From: Candidatus Iainarchaeum sp.
Lineage (GTDB): Archaea; Iainarchaeota; Iainarchaeia; Iainarchaeales; GCA-2688035
Assembly: GCA_017609945.1 (NCBI GenBank)
Contig: JAFCCZ010000002.1
Location: forward strand, 1 to 32,202
DNA length: 32,202 nt
Reading direction: 5' to 3'
Shown in pieces: positions 7,142-14,006 of the stretch. The first letter of the stretch is position 1. The number at the start of each line of letters is the position of its first letter. The notes below the pieces were generated by a model. It saw only the letters and a program-made list of their open reading frames with translations, ran no database searches and was not told the DNA's origin. The position numbers were made by a program, and so were the translations under genes.

Positions 7142-7687
7142 ATGGAGCCAAGCTATGACGAGTTGAGGCGGATTTACAGGCTTGAGAAGAACACCTCAAG
7201 GCTTGTTGACATTGACGAGGACTTTTACGAGGCTCTTGGAAAGTTTATTCAGCAGGAGAAGAAAGAGTATCTTGCAGGGCTTAAGAACTTTTCCTCCGTA
7301 AAGGCAAGGAATTTTTCAAACCTTAAGAAAATCGTTGACGAAATTTTTTCACTGAGGGAAAAAAAGCTTGTCAGCCGTGCCCTTATTGCAAGCAGGAGCG
7401 GGGAGGAAAACAACGTAAATCTTGCCGCCGAGGAGAAAAAGACTTTTAAAGAATTGCTGGCAGTATTGAATAAGCACAGGGACTTTTTAAGGCAGGCTTT
7501 TGAGCCGGATAAGAAAAAGGCGGCTGAAAGGAGAATTGTTTCTTTGAAGGTTTTGAAGGAGGTTCCGGCTTTTGTTGGGCCCGATATGAAGGAATACGGC
7601 CCTTTTTCGGTTGACGAGGCGGTTTCTTTGCCCTCAAAGGTTGCAGAGTTGCTTGTTGCGAGAAAGCTTGCCGAAGAGCAAAAATGA
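7142..7687 (+). CDS. Archaeal GINS-complex subunit
   Basis: A 181-residue GINS protein. A helical A-domain ('YDELRRIYRLEKNTSRLVDIDEDFYEALGKFI', then charged helices to about residue 125) is followed by a small beta-rich B-domain ('LKVLKEVPAFVGPDMKEYGPFSVDEAVSLPSKVAELLV'). The A-then-B order is that of Gins51/Sld5-type proteins. GINS joins MCM and a RecJ/Cdc45-like protein in the replicative helicase and contacts primase. The ATG follows the PriS stop without a base between, so the two are translationally coupled, matching the known PriS-GINS partnership in archaea. The start is unambiguous. Confidence 0.85.
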   Translation: MEPSYDELRRIYRLEKNTSRLVDIDEDFYEALGKFIQQEKKEYLAGLKNFSSVKARNFSNLKKIVDEIFSLREKKLVSRALIASRSGEENNVNLAAEEKKTFKELLAVLNKHRDFLRQAFEPDKKKAAERRIVSLKVLKEVPAFVGPDMKEYGPFSVDEAVSLPSKVAELLVARKLAEEQK

Positions 7688-7691
7688 GGTG
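7686..7691 (+). promoter_or_regulatory. Shine-Dalgarno of S27e, overlapping the GINS stop
   Basis: GAGGTG overlaps the TGA stop of GINS (7685-7687) and lies 5 nt before ATG 7697. This implies coupled translation of the replication gene and the ribosomal-protein gene. Confidence 0.6.
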
Positions 7692-7696
7692 TAATC

Positions 7697-7894
7697 ATGG
7701 CAAAGGAGAATATTGAGATTCCAAAACCAAAGACGGCTTTTTTGAAAGTTAAGTGCCCGGGCTGTGGAAACGAGCAGATAATTTTCAACAGCGCAAACAG
7801 GGATGTTAAGTGCCTTGCGTGCAACAACATTCTTGCGGAGAGCACTGGCGGGAAGGTAAAGCTTAAGGCAAAGGTTGTTAAGGAACTGGAATGA
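7697..7894 (+). CDS. rps27e: Small-subunit ribosomal protein S27e
   Basis: A 65-residue zinc-ribbon protein. The four zinc cysteines are C20/C23 ('VKCPGCGNEQIIF') and C39/C42 ('VKCLACNNIL'), and the C-terminal 'ESTGGKVKLKAKVVKEL' strand is typical of the archaeal/eukaryotic S27e family. It sits on the 30S subunit. The start ATG has a GAGGTG SD. It precedes aIF2-alpha, as in the widely conserved archaeal L44e-S27e-aIF2alpha-Nop10 string; here L44e and Nop10 are absent and GINS takes the upstream place. Confidence 0.95.
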   Translation: MAKENIEIPKPKTAFLKVKCPGCGNEQIIFNSANRDVKCLACNNILAESTGGKVKLKAKVVKELE

Positions 7895-7913
7895 TTTAAC
7901 TGGAATGGTTTGA

Positions 7914-8693
7914 GTGGTTGAGGAAAAGGAGTTTCCAAAGGTTGGCGAAACGGTCGTTGTTAAGATCTCAAACGTTTTAGACTACGGTGCCTTTGCCGAG
8001 CTTGTGGACTACGATAACATCAGGGGGTTTATTCACATTAGCCAGGTTGCCTCCGGTTGGATTAAGAATATCAGGAATTTTGTGAAGGGGGGCCAGCTTC
8101 GTGCTGCAAAAGTGCAGAGCGTTGACAGGCAAAAGAACCAGATTGACCTGAGCCTTGCAAAGGTTTCTCCCCCTGCCCAGAAGGCAAAGATTAATGAGTA
8201 CAAGCAGCTTAAAAGGGAGCGAATGCTGATTGAAACTCTTGCAGAGAGGAAGAAGAGCTCGTTTGACGATGCCTGGGACGAGGTTGCCGAGCCCTTAATT
8301 AAGAGGCATGGCTCGCTTGTTGAAGCCTTCCAGAAAATTTCGCTGGAGGGGAAGCAGGCAGCCGAAGGGGTTTCTGAAAAATGGCTTCCCACCGTTCTTG
8401 AAATGGTTGAGAAAAGTGTTACTGTTCCAAGCAAGACTGTGAAAGGGGTTTTTAGCATTAGCGTGTCTGGCCCCGAGGGCGTTGAGGTCATAAAGCAGGC
8501 TCTCTCAAAGGGCTTTTTGAATTCAGGGGAGGCCGAGATTGACATTTTATACCTTGGGAGTGGAAAGTATTTGCTTAAGTCAACAAGCCACGACTTTAAG
8601 ATTGCGGAAAAGGCAATGGAGTCTGCTTCCACCAGCGTAATAAAATTTGTTGAATCAAATGGCGGAAAGGCCAGTTTTGAGAGGGAGGGCTGA
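7914..8693 (+). CDS. eif2a: Translation initiation factor aIF2, alpha subunit
   Basis: A 259-residue protein of usual length (about 265-275). It has an N-terminal S1 domain ('GETVVVKISNVLDYGAFAELVDYDNIRGFIHISQV', to about residue 85). A central helical domain follows ('EYKQLKRERMLIETLAERKKSS...AWDEVAEPLIKRHGSLVEAF'). The C-terminal alpha-beta domain ('VKGVFSISVSGPEGVEVIKQAL') binds the gamma subunit. The factor delivers initiator tRNA to the ribosome. The start is taken at GTG 7914 (M-V-E-E-K-E). It is 19 bp after S27e and 2 bp before the PAC2 gene, in the same operon. Confidence 0.95.
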   Translation: MVEEKEFPKVGETVVVKISNVLDYGAFAELVDYDNIRGFIHISQVASGWIKNIRNFVKGGQLRAAKVQSVDRQKNQIDLSLAKVSPPAQKAKINEYKQLKRERMLIETLAERKKSSFDDAWDEVAEPLIKRHGSLVEAFQKISLEGKQAAEGVSEKWLPTVLEMVEKSVTVPSKTVKGVFSISVSGPEGVEVIKQALSKGFLNSGEAEIDILYLGSGKYLLKSTSHDFKIAEKAMESASTSVIKFVESNGGKASFEREG

Positions 8694-8695
8694 AT

Positions 8696-9472
8696 ATGGC
8701 TACAAACATTGTTTTCTTGAAGAAACCAAGCTTTAAGAACGCTGTTCTTTTTACCGGGCTCCCGGGCATTGGCCTTGTTGGAAAAATCTCAGTGGATTAC
8801 CTGCTTAAGCAGTTTAAGGCAGAGAAGATTGCGCTTGTTTTCTCCGACAGCTTTCCGCCAAGCGTCCACACCAAGGCCGCGCTAATCAACCTTATCCACG
8901 ACGAACTTTACGCTTTTAGTTTTGAGGGCAAGCACTATATTTTCCTTGCAGGGCCTGTTCAGCCGTCGCTTGATTTTAGGGTTGGGTCCGCAATGGAGCA
9001 CTATGAGTTTGCTTCAAAGGTAGTTGAGGTTGCCAAAAAGATTGGCGTGAAGAAGGTCTTTACTCTTGCCGGAATAAATGTCGGCGGCAAGAGGCTCGAA
9101 AAGGAACCAGGAGTCATTGTGGCTGCTACAACCAAGGAGCTTGTGGAATGGTTTAAGGAAGTTGGCGCCAAGGCCGACAAGAAAGAGGGCCTCATTTCCG
9201 GCGCGGCCGGCCTTATTTTGGGGATTGCAAAGGAGAATGGTTTGGAGGGCGCCTGCCTTATGGGCGAAACAAACGCCGAATTGGTTTACGGGGACCACGG
9301 CGCCGCAAAAAAGCTTGTTGAGCTGCTTGTGAAAAGGTTTGGGTTCAAGGTTGACATGCGTGGAATTGAAAAGGAAAGCAAGGAAATAGAGTCCGCTTTC
9401 CAGCAGCTTGCGCAGCAGCTTGAGCAGATTGAGACTGATGATTCTGATGACAGCCCGTCTTACGTGCGCTAA
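8696..9472 (+). CDS. PAC2-family protein (proteasome assembly chaperone-like)
   Basis: A 258-residue PAC2-family protein. The N-terminal 'LFTGLPGIGLVGKISVDYLL' is the family hallmark, followed by an alternating alpha/beta fold ('KVFTLAGINVGG', 'GLISGAAGLILGIAKENG', 'CLMGETNAELVYGDHGAAKKLVELL'). A C-terminal coiled coil (about 215-245) ends in an Asp/Ser-rich tail and 'SYVR'. Archaeal PbaA/PbaB relatives are ATP-independent chaperones of proteasome or other assemblies. The tail is only loosely like the proteasome-docking HbYX motif, because the tyrosine is third from the end instead of second, so proteasome binding is uncertain. It starts 2 bp after aIF2-alpha, an association common in archaea. 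It overlaps the convergent EndoQ stop by 4 bp. Confidence 0.85.
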   Translation: MATNIVFLKKPSFKNAVLFTGLPGIGLVGKISVDYLLKQFKAEKIALVFSDSFPPSVHTKAALINLIHDELYAFSFEGKHYIFLAGPVQPSLDFRVGSAMEHYEFASKVVEVAKKIGVKKVFTLAGINVGGKRLEKEPGVIVAATTKELVEWFKEVGAKADKKEGLISGAAGLILGIAKENGLEGACLMGETNAELVYGDHGAAKKLVELLVKRFGFKVDMRGIEKESKEIESAFQQLAQQLEQIETDDSDDSPSYVR

Positions 9473-10737
9473 AATTCCTTCAGGGTTTTTTGGCCCGCAC
9501 TGCTGTCCTGTTTCATCTCTTCCGCAATCTCTTTTCCCCTTTTCTCAAACTCTTCCCGGGAATCACAGATTACCGGCCTGCCGTAGTTTCCGCCGCCGCC
9601 CGGAATATAGTGGACCCAGCCTTTCCTGAACGCAATCACTTTGCCTGCAACCTCCTTGTTTACCGCCGCGAGCTCTTCCTCAGGGGCTTCAACCAAAATC
9701 CTTATTTCGTTTCCACACCTGTCAATGAATTCCCGCCAGAGGCCCTGGACCCTTACCGCGTTTATGTTCTTTACCTTTTTTGCGATCTGGATTATTTCGG
9801 CAAGCGGGACAGAGTGCATGTACTCCGGCCTGAATTCGGGGTGCTCAACCCTGCCGTCTGAAAGCATTTCAATCCTGTCCTTTACCCCTCTTTTGATTGA
9901 GCCCCTGCACTTTGGGCAGCGCCAGTTCAAATTCTTCGCTTCGCCGATTGAAAACTTTGCGTAACAGGAGTTGCAGGCGGTCAAGTGGTACTTGCCCTCG
10001 CGCGGGTCCAGTCCAACATTGAGCTTTATCCGCTTCCCATCTTTTTCCTCAATTGCCTTCCTCAGCTCCCTGAAATTTGGCTTGGCCATCTCAATGCGGG
10101 TAAACTCCCGCCCAATCCTATATGGCCACGGGCTGTGGGAATCGGAGCAGGTTAGAAACTGCAGCTTCCTGTTCTCGGGAATCATGTCGGCAAAGTCTGT
10201 GTCAGCGCTCAGCCCGAGCTCAATAAAGCTCACCTTTTCCCCCATTGCCCCGTACATTTCCCTAACCGAGTCAAAGTGTGCGTAAACTGAAAAGTAGGGG
10301 GTAAAAGCGTGCGCCGGTCCGATGATCCCTCCGGCGTCCATCACCTTTCCCGCAATTTCCTCAGGGCTAAGCCTTATCACCGGCCGGCCGCAGCCCCAGG
10401 AGTCAAACACAGCCTTTCCCTCCAGGCTTTTCTTCAGATTCTCCGCGGAGGCAAAGTCCGGCAAAAAAACCAGGTGGTGCACGCGCCTGTTGCACTGAAC
10501 CTCAACCTGTGGGATAAAATTAACCTGTTCCTTCCTGTCGGCAAAAACCCCGTTTTCAGTTTCAACAATGTTTTCCTTCAGGTGCTTGAACCAGGTTCCC
10601 TGCAGCAAGTCGGCTGTTCCGCAAACGTCAAGGCCCTTCAGCCTGCTTTGCTCCGCAATAATTGGAATAAGCATATTCTTGCTTACGCCGGCGCTGTAAG
10701 GGCCGTGAAAGTGCAGATCGCAGTTGAATTCAGCCAT
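9469..10737 (-). CDS. Endonuclease Q-like PHP-domain DNA repair enzyme
   Basis: About 422 residues, matching the length of archaeal endonuclease Q. The N-terminal PHP metal-binding motif is 'DLHFHGPYSAGVS' (about residues 7-19). Further PHP ligands sit in 'GPAHAFTPYF' and 'CSDSHSPWPYRIG'. A zinc ribbon (CNSC...CPKC) lies in the middle, before the C-terminal domain unique to EndoQ ('VQGLWREFIDRCGNEIRILVEAP', 'IAFRKGWVHYIPGGGGNYG'). EndoQ nicks DNA 5' of uracil, hypoxanthine and abasic sites. The last residues, QKTLKEF, fit a PCNA-interacting (PIP) motif. I use ATG 10735-10737 (MAEFN); it has AGGTG 6 nt upstream, overlapping the stop of the preceding gene. GTG 10746 would add three residues. 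Confidence 0.85.
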   Translation of the reverse strand: MAEFNCDLHFHGPYSAGVSKNMLIPIIAEQSRLKGLDVCGTADLLQGTWFKHLKENIVETENGVFADRKEQVNFIPQVEVQCNRRVHHLVFLPDFASAENLKKSLEGKAVFDSWGCGRPVIRLSPEEIAGKVMDAGGIIGPAHAFTPYFSVYAHFDSVREMYGAMGEKVSFIELGLSADTDFADMIPENRKLQFLTCSDSHSPWPYRIGREFTRIEMAKPNFRELRKAIEEKDGKRIKLNVGLDPREGKYHLTACNSCYAKFSIGEAKNLNWRCPKCRGSIKRGVKDRIEMLSDGRVEHPEFRPEYMHSVPLAEIIQIAKKVKNINAVRVQGLWREFIDRCGNEIRILVEAPEEELAAVNKEVAGKVIAFRKGWVHYIPGGGGNYGRPVICDSREEFEKRGKEIAEEMKQDSSAGQKTLKEF

Positions 10738-10746
10738 TGAAAACAC

Positions 10747-11316
10747 CTAAAGTCCCATTTCTGTAATCTCTTTAATGTCAGCAAACCAGCCCTCAACCAT
10801 GGCAATGCTTCGCTTGTAACTCTTAATGTCCTCGTTAATGGATTTTTTCTCCCCCTTACCCGCGTATTTCCTGCGCTCTATGGCCTTCTTCAAGAGATCT
10901 ACAAGGTTTTGCTTTATGTTTGAGCAGAGGCCCCTTACGCGATCTGCTTGTTGAGTAAGGTCTTTGCCGGCACGTCTGAGTAGTATTAAGTTTGAAAATT
11001 CTTTTGCCTCTAGCGGAACCAATTCAATATTTCTTTGCTCAAGGGCAGCGGCTTGCTCAAACTTTGCCATCATGCCAACTGTGGCAGCGGTGGTTTCTCT
11101 GCGGATCTTGCGCAATTCGGCCGCAATTCTTGCCTCCCCAATCCCCTTGCCCCTAAGCCTTTGTGCGTGCCGGGCCAGGGCGGCATTTACGCCCCCGCCT
11201 ATTTCCCTTCTTACAAGCCTGAGCACTAGCCTGCGGGAGGACTTGTACAGTGTAGGCGTTTTCGGTGGCAGGCGCCTTCTTGGCCTCTTTGGCTTGCTGG
11301 TTGCGATCAGCATCAT
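10747..11316 (-). CDS. Basic coiled-coil protein of unknown function, upstream of EndoQ
   Basis: About 189 residues, strongly basic, rich in Arg and Ala. The N-terminal tail is proline- and arginine-rich ('SKPKRPRRRLPPKTP'). Long helices follow ('ARHAQRLRGKGIGEARIAAELRKIRRETTAATVGMMAKFEQAAALEQRNI' and a second stretch ending 'MVEGWFADIKEI'), probably a coiled coil. There is no signal peptide or metal motif. I recognise no family. Its stop lies 9 bp before the EndoQ ATG and contains that gene's SD, so the two form an operon. A role with DNA or the repair enzyme is inferred from basicity and position only. I chose the ATG at 11316 (leaderless, about 30 nt after a TATA-like stretch near 11342-11352); TTG 11340 would add eight residues. 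Confidence 0.65.
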   Translation of the reverse strand: MMLIATSKPKRPRRRLPPKTPTLYKSSRRLVLRLVRREIGGGVNAALARHAQRLRGKGIGEARIAAELRKIRRETTAATVGMMAKFEQAAALEQRNIELVPLEAKEFSNLILLRRAGKDLTQQADRVRGLCSNIKQNLVDLLKKAIERRKYAGKGEKKSINEDIKSYKRSIAMVEGWFADIKEITEMGL

Positions 11317-11377
11317 TTTGTAACCAACTGCCCCTACCAATATACTTAATTAATCTTATTAAAGAAAATAATTTAAT
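11317..11377. promoter_or_regulatory. Divergent promoter region of the EndoQ operon and AmrS
   Basis: Only 61 bp separate the two divergent starts. The segment is rich in TATA-like sequence (tatacttaattaatcttattaaag, about 11341-11364). The minus-strand box about 11342-11352 would place transcription at the ATG at 11316. The plus-strand boxes at about 11344-11361 would place it at the ATG at 11378. Both transcripts appear leaderless. Confidence 0.5.
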
Positions 11378-12391
11378 ATGGCCGAATTGCACGAAGCCCT
11401 GTTCTACAAAACCCTTAAGGGAAAGGCTGTCCAGTGCGGTCTCTGCAGGCGGGCCTGCGCAATTCCCGAGAACGGGAAGGGCCAGTGCGGGGTTCGCAAG
11501 AACACCGGGGGAAAGCTTTACTCTCTTGTGTACGGAAAAACCCTCACCTCCTCAATTGACCCGATTGAAAAAAAGCCCCTTTTCCACTTTCGCCCTGGCA
11601 CGCAGTGCCTTGGGGTTTCCACCTACGGCTGCAATTTCTTCTGCAAGCACTGCCAGAACTGGGAAATAAGCCAGCAGCGCGCAGAGCAGGTAATTGAAAA
11701 AGTTCCATTCACCTCTCCTGAGGAAATCGTTAAGCAGGCGCTTGCTGCCGGAGTTGAGGGAATTGCCTACACTTACACCGAGCCCACTATCTTTGCGGAG
11801 TACGCGCTTGATACAATGAAGCTTGCGCGCGAGAAAGGGCTCTACAATGTCTGGGTCAGTAACGGCTATATGAGCAAAGAATGCATTGATGCAATCACGC
11901 CATTCCTTGATGCAATAAACATTGATTTGAAGGGAGACCCCCGCTTTTACAAGGAGGTCTGCGGAAACGTAAACATTGATTTCGTAAGGGAAAACATTTC
12001 CCTGTTCCACAAAAAGGGGGTTCACCTTGAGGTAACAAACCTTATTGTGCCAGGCTTCAACGATTCCGAAAAGGACTTCAAAGAGGTCTCAGAATTCATC
12101 AAATCAATTGACGAAACCATCCCCCTTCACTTCACCCGCTTCTCCCCGCTTTACAAAATGTCCCACCTTCCACCAACTGACATTGAAAAGCTTCACTCCG
12201 CAGAGCGGGTTGCAAAAGAGGCCGGCCTGAAATATGTTTACATTGGAAACGTGGCAGAGGAGGAGAGCACGCTCTGCCCGGAGTGCGGCTCTGTTTTGGT
12301 CAAAAGGGCAGGCTTTTCCGCAGAAGCCACAGGGTTCAAAAAGGGCGGAAAGTGCTCAAAATGCGGCTTTTCAACAGGAATTGTTTTATAG
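11378..12391 (+). CDS. amrS: AmmeMemoRadiSam-system radical SAM enzyme (AmrS-like)
   Basis: A 337-residue radical SAM protein of the COG1180 (PflA-like) group. Cysteines near the N-terminus ('VQCGLCRRACAI..GQCGVRKN', C20, C23, C27, C37) precede the SAM-cluster motif CNFFCKHC (C85, C89, C92). Conserved downstream elements are 'GIAYTYTEPTIFAEYALD', 'INIDLKG' and 'LHFTRFSPLYKM'. A C-terminal zinc ribbon (CPEC...CSKC) is added. AmrS proteins usually travel with AMMECR1 (AmrA) and Memo (AmrB) genes; neither is in this window, so the partners are elsewhere or missing. The exact reaction is not established by sequence. The ATG at 11378 is probably a leaderless start. Confidence 0.88.
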   Translation: MAELHEALFYKTLKGKAVQCGLCRRACAIPENGKGQCGVRKNTGGKLYSLVYGKTLTSSIDPIEKKPLFHFRPGTQCLGVSTYGCNFFCKHCQNWEISQQRAEQVIEKVPFTSPEEIVKQALAAGVEGIAYTYTEPTIFAEYALDTMKLAREKGLYNVWVSNGYMSKECIDAITPFLDAINIDLKGDPRFYKEVCGNVNIDFVRENISLFHKKGVHLEVTNLIVPGFNDSEKDFKEVSEFIKSIDETIPLHFTRFSPLYKMSHLPPTDIEKLHSAERVAKEAGLKYVYIGNVAEEESTLCPECGSVLVKRAGFSAEATGFKKGGKCSKCGFSTGIVL

Positions 12392-12411
12392 TTGAGGGGG
12401 GGAATTCTTTT

Positions 12412-12756
12412 ATGGCAAGGGCAAGAAAACCGATTTCAAAGAAGGCGATTGGAGTGTTAGCAGGCGCAGTAATAGGCATTGGGGCAAGCGGCCACTTTGC
12501 AACAGAGAGCGCGTACAGGTTGCAGATGTCAGAGGCTAAAAGAGAGCTTGCCTCCAAAACCAATGACCCTAAAAAGAAAAAGGCCCTTTTGAGAGATGCA
12601 AATAGATTGCAGAAAGGAGGGAGTGTGCATTCAAACCTTGCAATTGCTTCAGCTCCTGCTGGTGCAGGAATTGGCCTTGGAATCGGTGCATTGATGGACA
12701 GGAAGAAAAAAAGGCGCAAGGGCCCTCTGCGCAGAACTCAGGACAGGCCTAAATAA
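12412..12756 (+). CDS. Small basic protein with two hydrophobic glycine-rich segments, unknown
   Basis: 114 residues. The basic N-terminus 'MARARKPISKKAIG' runs into a Gly/Ala-rich segment that may be membrane-inserted (about 13-30). A charged helix follows, then a second Gly/Ala-rich stretch (about 80-98) and a very basic tail. I recognise no family; an integral membrane protein with its ends in the cytoplasm is possible. The start ATG is 21 bp after the AmrS stop with GAGGGGG between them, suggesting cotranscription. The 3' end overlaps the convergent BofA-like gene by 8 bp. Confidence 0.6.
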   Translation: MARARKPISKKAIGVLAGAVIGIGASGHFATESAYRLQMSEAKRELASKTNDPKKKKALLRDANRLQKGGSVHSNLAIASAPAGAGIGLGIGALMDRKKKRRKGPLRRTQDRPK

Positions 12757-13072
12757 CCCCGAAGAATTTCAGCACCAGCAGGACCCCAACCCCCGCCAGC
12801 CCAAAGATTACGCTTACCACAAGACTTGGAATTGTTAGAACTGGGTCAACCCCCACAAATACCATGAAGAGAATCCAGGCAACAAAGCCAAGAATGCTGT
12901 TTACCACTATTTTCTTAATAAAGTAGAATATCAGTATTGCGCCAATAATCAGGATAACCCCTGTTACAAGCAGGCTTGGGTCGCTTGCTATTGCCCTAAA
13001 CGCCTCCCCTCCAATCTCTGCCGTGCTTTCTCCGAGAGTGTTGAGTGCGTCAGGAGGCAATTCAAGAAACAT
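12749..13072 (-). CDS. BofA-like small membrane protein
   Basis: 107 residues. After a polar N-terminus come about three hydrophobic segments. The last 50 residues ('VNSILGFVAWILF..VGVDPVLTIPSLVVSVIFGLAGVGVLLVLKFFGV') match the pattern of the pro-sigmaK-processing inhibitor BofA family, whose archaeal members are of unknown role since archaea lack sigmaK. It probably binds or stabilises a membrane protease or another membrane complex, but that is a guess. The ATG at 13072 is about 30 nt from the TTTTAAAT box shared with the divergent regulator gene. Confidence 0.65.
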   Translation of the reverse strand: MFLELPPDALNTLGESTAEIGGEAFRAIASDPSLLVTGVILIIGAILIFYFIKKIVVNSILGFVAWILFMVFVGVDPVLTIPSLVVSVIFGLAGVGVLLVLKFFGVI

Positions 13073-13098
13073 TCGATATCAGTAGTGCCACAACAGGC

Positions 13099-13106
13099 TT
13101 TTAAAT
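13099..13106. promoter_or_regulatory. Symmetric TATA element shared by two divergent leaderless genes
   Basis: TTTTAAAT at 13099-13106 is centred almost exactly midway between the minus ATG at 13072 and the plus ATG at 13132, about 30 nt from each. TTTAAA reads the same on both strands. No other good TATA-like box lies between the two genes and there is no SD. One TBP site may serve both directions, or two TBP orientations may compete. Confidence 0.55.
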
Positions 13107-13131
13107 TCTTTTGGAATTCAATTGAATTACG

Positions 13132-13767
13132 ATGAGCCGATTTAGCGAGGAGCAGAAGAGAATTGCAATTTTGCTTTTGCACGAGCCAAAGACTGCGGAA
13201 GAGTTAAACAAGCAGTTGGGGATTCCCTACACCAAGCTAATGGCTGAGCTGAAAAGCATGCTAAAGCTTGAGGTAATCACAAAAGAGGGCTACCCCACAA
13301 AGTACAGGCTAAAGGAGAATATTGCAAAAGAGGTCCAGAGACGGAAGGAAGTGGCTGAAGAGGACCTAAACGAGCTTAGATTGCGTGCTTTTGTTGAAAT
13401 GCAGGCAATTGAAGAGGATTTGCTCAAAAAGCAGTTGGGCAAGCTGAAGGAGGCCCTTGACAAGGAAAAGAACTTCACAATTTACTCTGTTGAGGAGGCA
13501 AAGCCAGTGAAGGACGATAAGTACTATTCTTCGTACCTTGACATAAATTTCTCGGTAAGGGACTTTCCCTCACTTGTAAGGTTTATGTTCTTTTACGGCC
13601 CAAGCTCAATTGAGGTAATAAAGCCGGCAAAAGTGGAGTTTTCCGCCCAGGACCTGCAGGACGGGCTTGTTGATTTGGCTGACATGGTCCAAAAGTATAC
13701 CAGTTATATAACAAAGATAATGAGCAAGGAAGACATTGAAAAGTTCCACCAGAACCTCTACAAGTAA
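13132..13767 (+). CDS. Winged helix-turn-helix regulator-like protein
   Basis: 211 residues. The N-terminal wHTH ('SEEQKRIAILLLHEPKTAEELNKQLGIPYTKLMAELKSMLKLEVITKEGYPTKYRLKE', about 5-63) is of the ArsR/TrmB type. A helical linker ('VQRRKEVAEEDLNELRLRAFVEMQAIEEDLLKKQ') follows. The C-terminal alpha/beta region contains 'YLDINFSVRDFPSLVRFMFFYGPSSIEVIKP', reminiscent of ligand-sensing domains fused to archaeal regulators. It likely controls transcription, possibly including its own promoter shared with the BofA-like gene. The target is unknown. Confidence 0.7.
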   Translation: MSRFSEEQKRIAILLLHEPKTAEELNKQLGIPYTKLMAELKSMLKLEVITKEGYPTKYRLKENIAKEVQRRKEVAEEDLNELRLRAFVEMQAIEEDLLKKQLGKLKEALDKEKNFTIYSVEEAKPVKDDKYYSSYLDINFSVRDFPSLVRFMFFYGPSSIEVIKPAKVEFSAQDLQDGLVDLADMVQKYTSYITKIMSKEDIEKFHQNLYK

Positions 13768-13843
13768 ATAGTACAAAACTAGTTCGTCAATTGTTGATGT
13801 GATCTATTGCAAAAGACCAAAATTTTACCTTATCGGTCAAAAT

Positions 13844-13864
13844 AAGGCCTTTTAAGCCTTTTTT
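13844..13864 (+). terminator. Weak hairpin plus T-run between regulator and S-layer gene
   Basis: AAGGC (13844-13848) and GCCTT (13856-13860) enclose a 7-nt loop and are followed by a T-run. This fits a terminator for the wHTH gene, 80-100 nt after its stop. The stem is only 5 bp, so support is modest. Confidence 0.35.
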
Positions 13865-13878
13865 CCCACCGAAAAGTA

Positions 13879-13886
13879 TTTAAATA
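13879..13886 (+). promoter_or_regulatory. TATA box of the S-layer gene
   Basis: tttaaata at 13879-13886, within a run of A/T, puts transcription start near 13910. This leaves a leader of about 95 nt, unusual in this window where most promoters give leaderless mRNAs. Confidence 0.55.
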
Positions 13887-13909
13887 CCCTGTTGTTATAA
13901 GGTTACGGG

Positions 13910-14006
13910 TCTAGCTATGTGTGCCTTCAGTGATATAGTGTCACTTTAAGGCGTAGCCATATCTGGGCTTATTTTTCATGTGAAAAATTGTGAGGTGAAA
14001 CACTAC
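13910..14006 (+). promoter_or_regulatory. Long structured 5' leader of the S-layer mRNA
   Basis: Inverted repeats are packed into this leader. AGTGA/TCACT (13929-13933 and 13941-13945) could close a small hairpin. GCTA/TAGC elements (about 13914 and 13954) could form an outer stem. ATTTTTC-ATGT-GAAAAAT (13971-13988) is a perfect 7-bp stem with a 4-nt loop, just upstream of the Shine-Dalgarno GAGGTGA (13992-13998). The ATG at 14007 lies 8 nt after that SD. A stable leader may protect this highly expressed mRNA or regulate its translation. Confidence 0.45.

Noticed and set aside
9460..9472. HbYX proteasome-docking motif at the PAC2 C-terminus
   Set aside because: The end is S-Y-V-R, with Tyr third from last; HbYX needs Tyr second from last.
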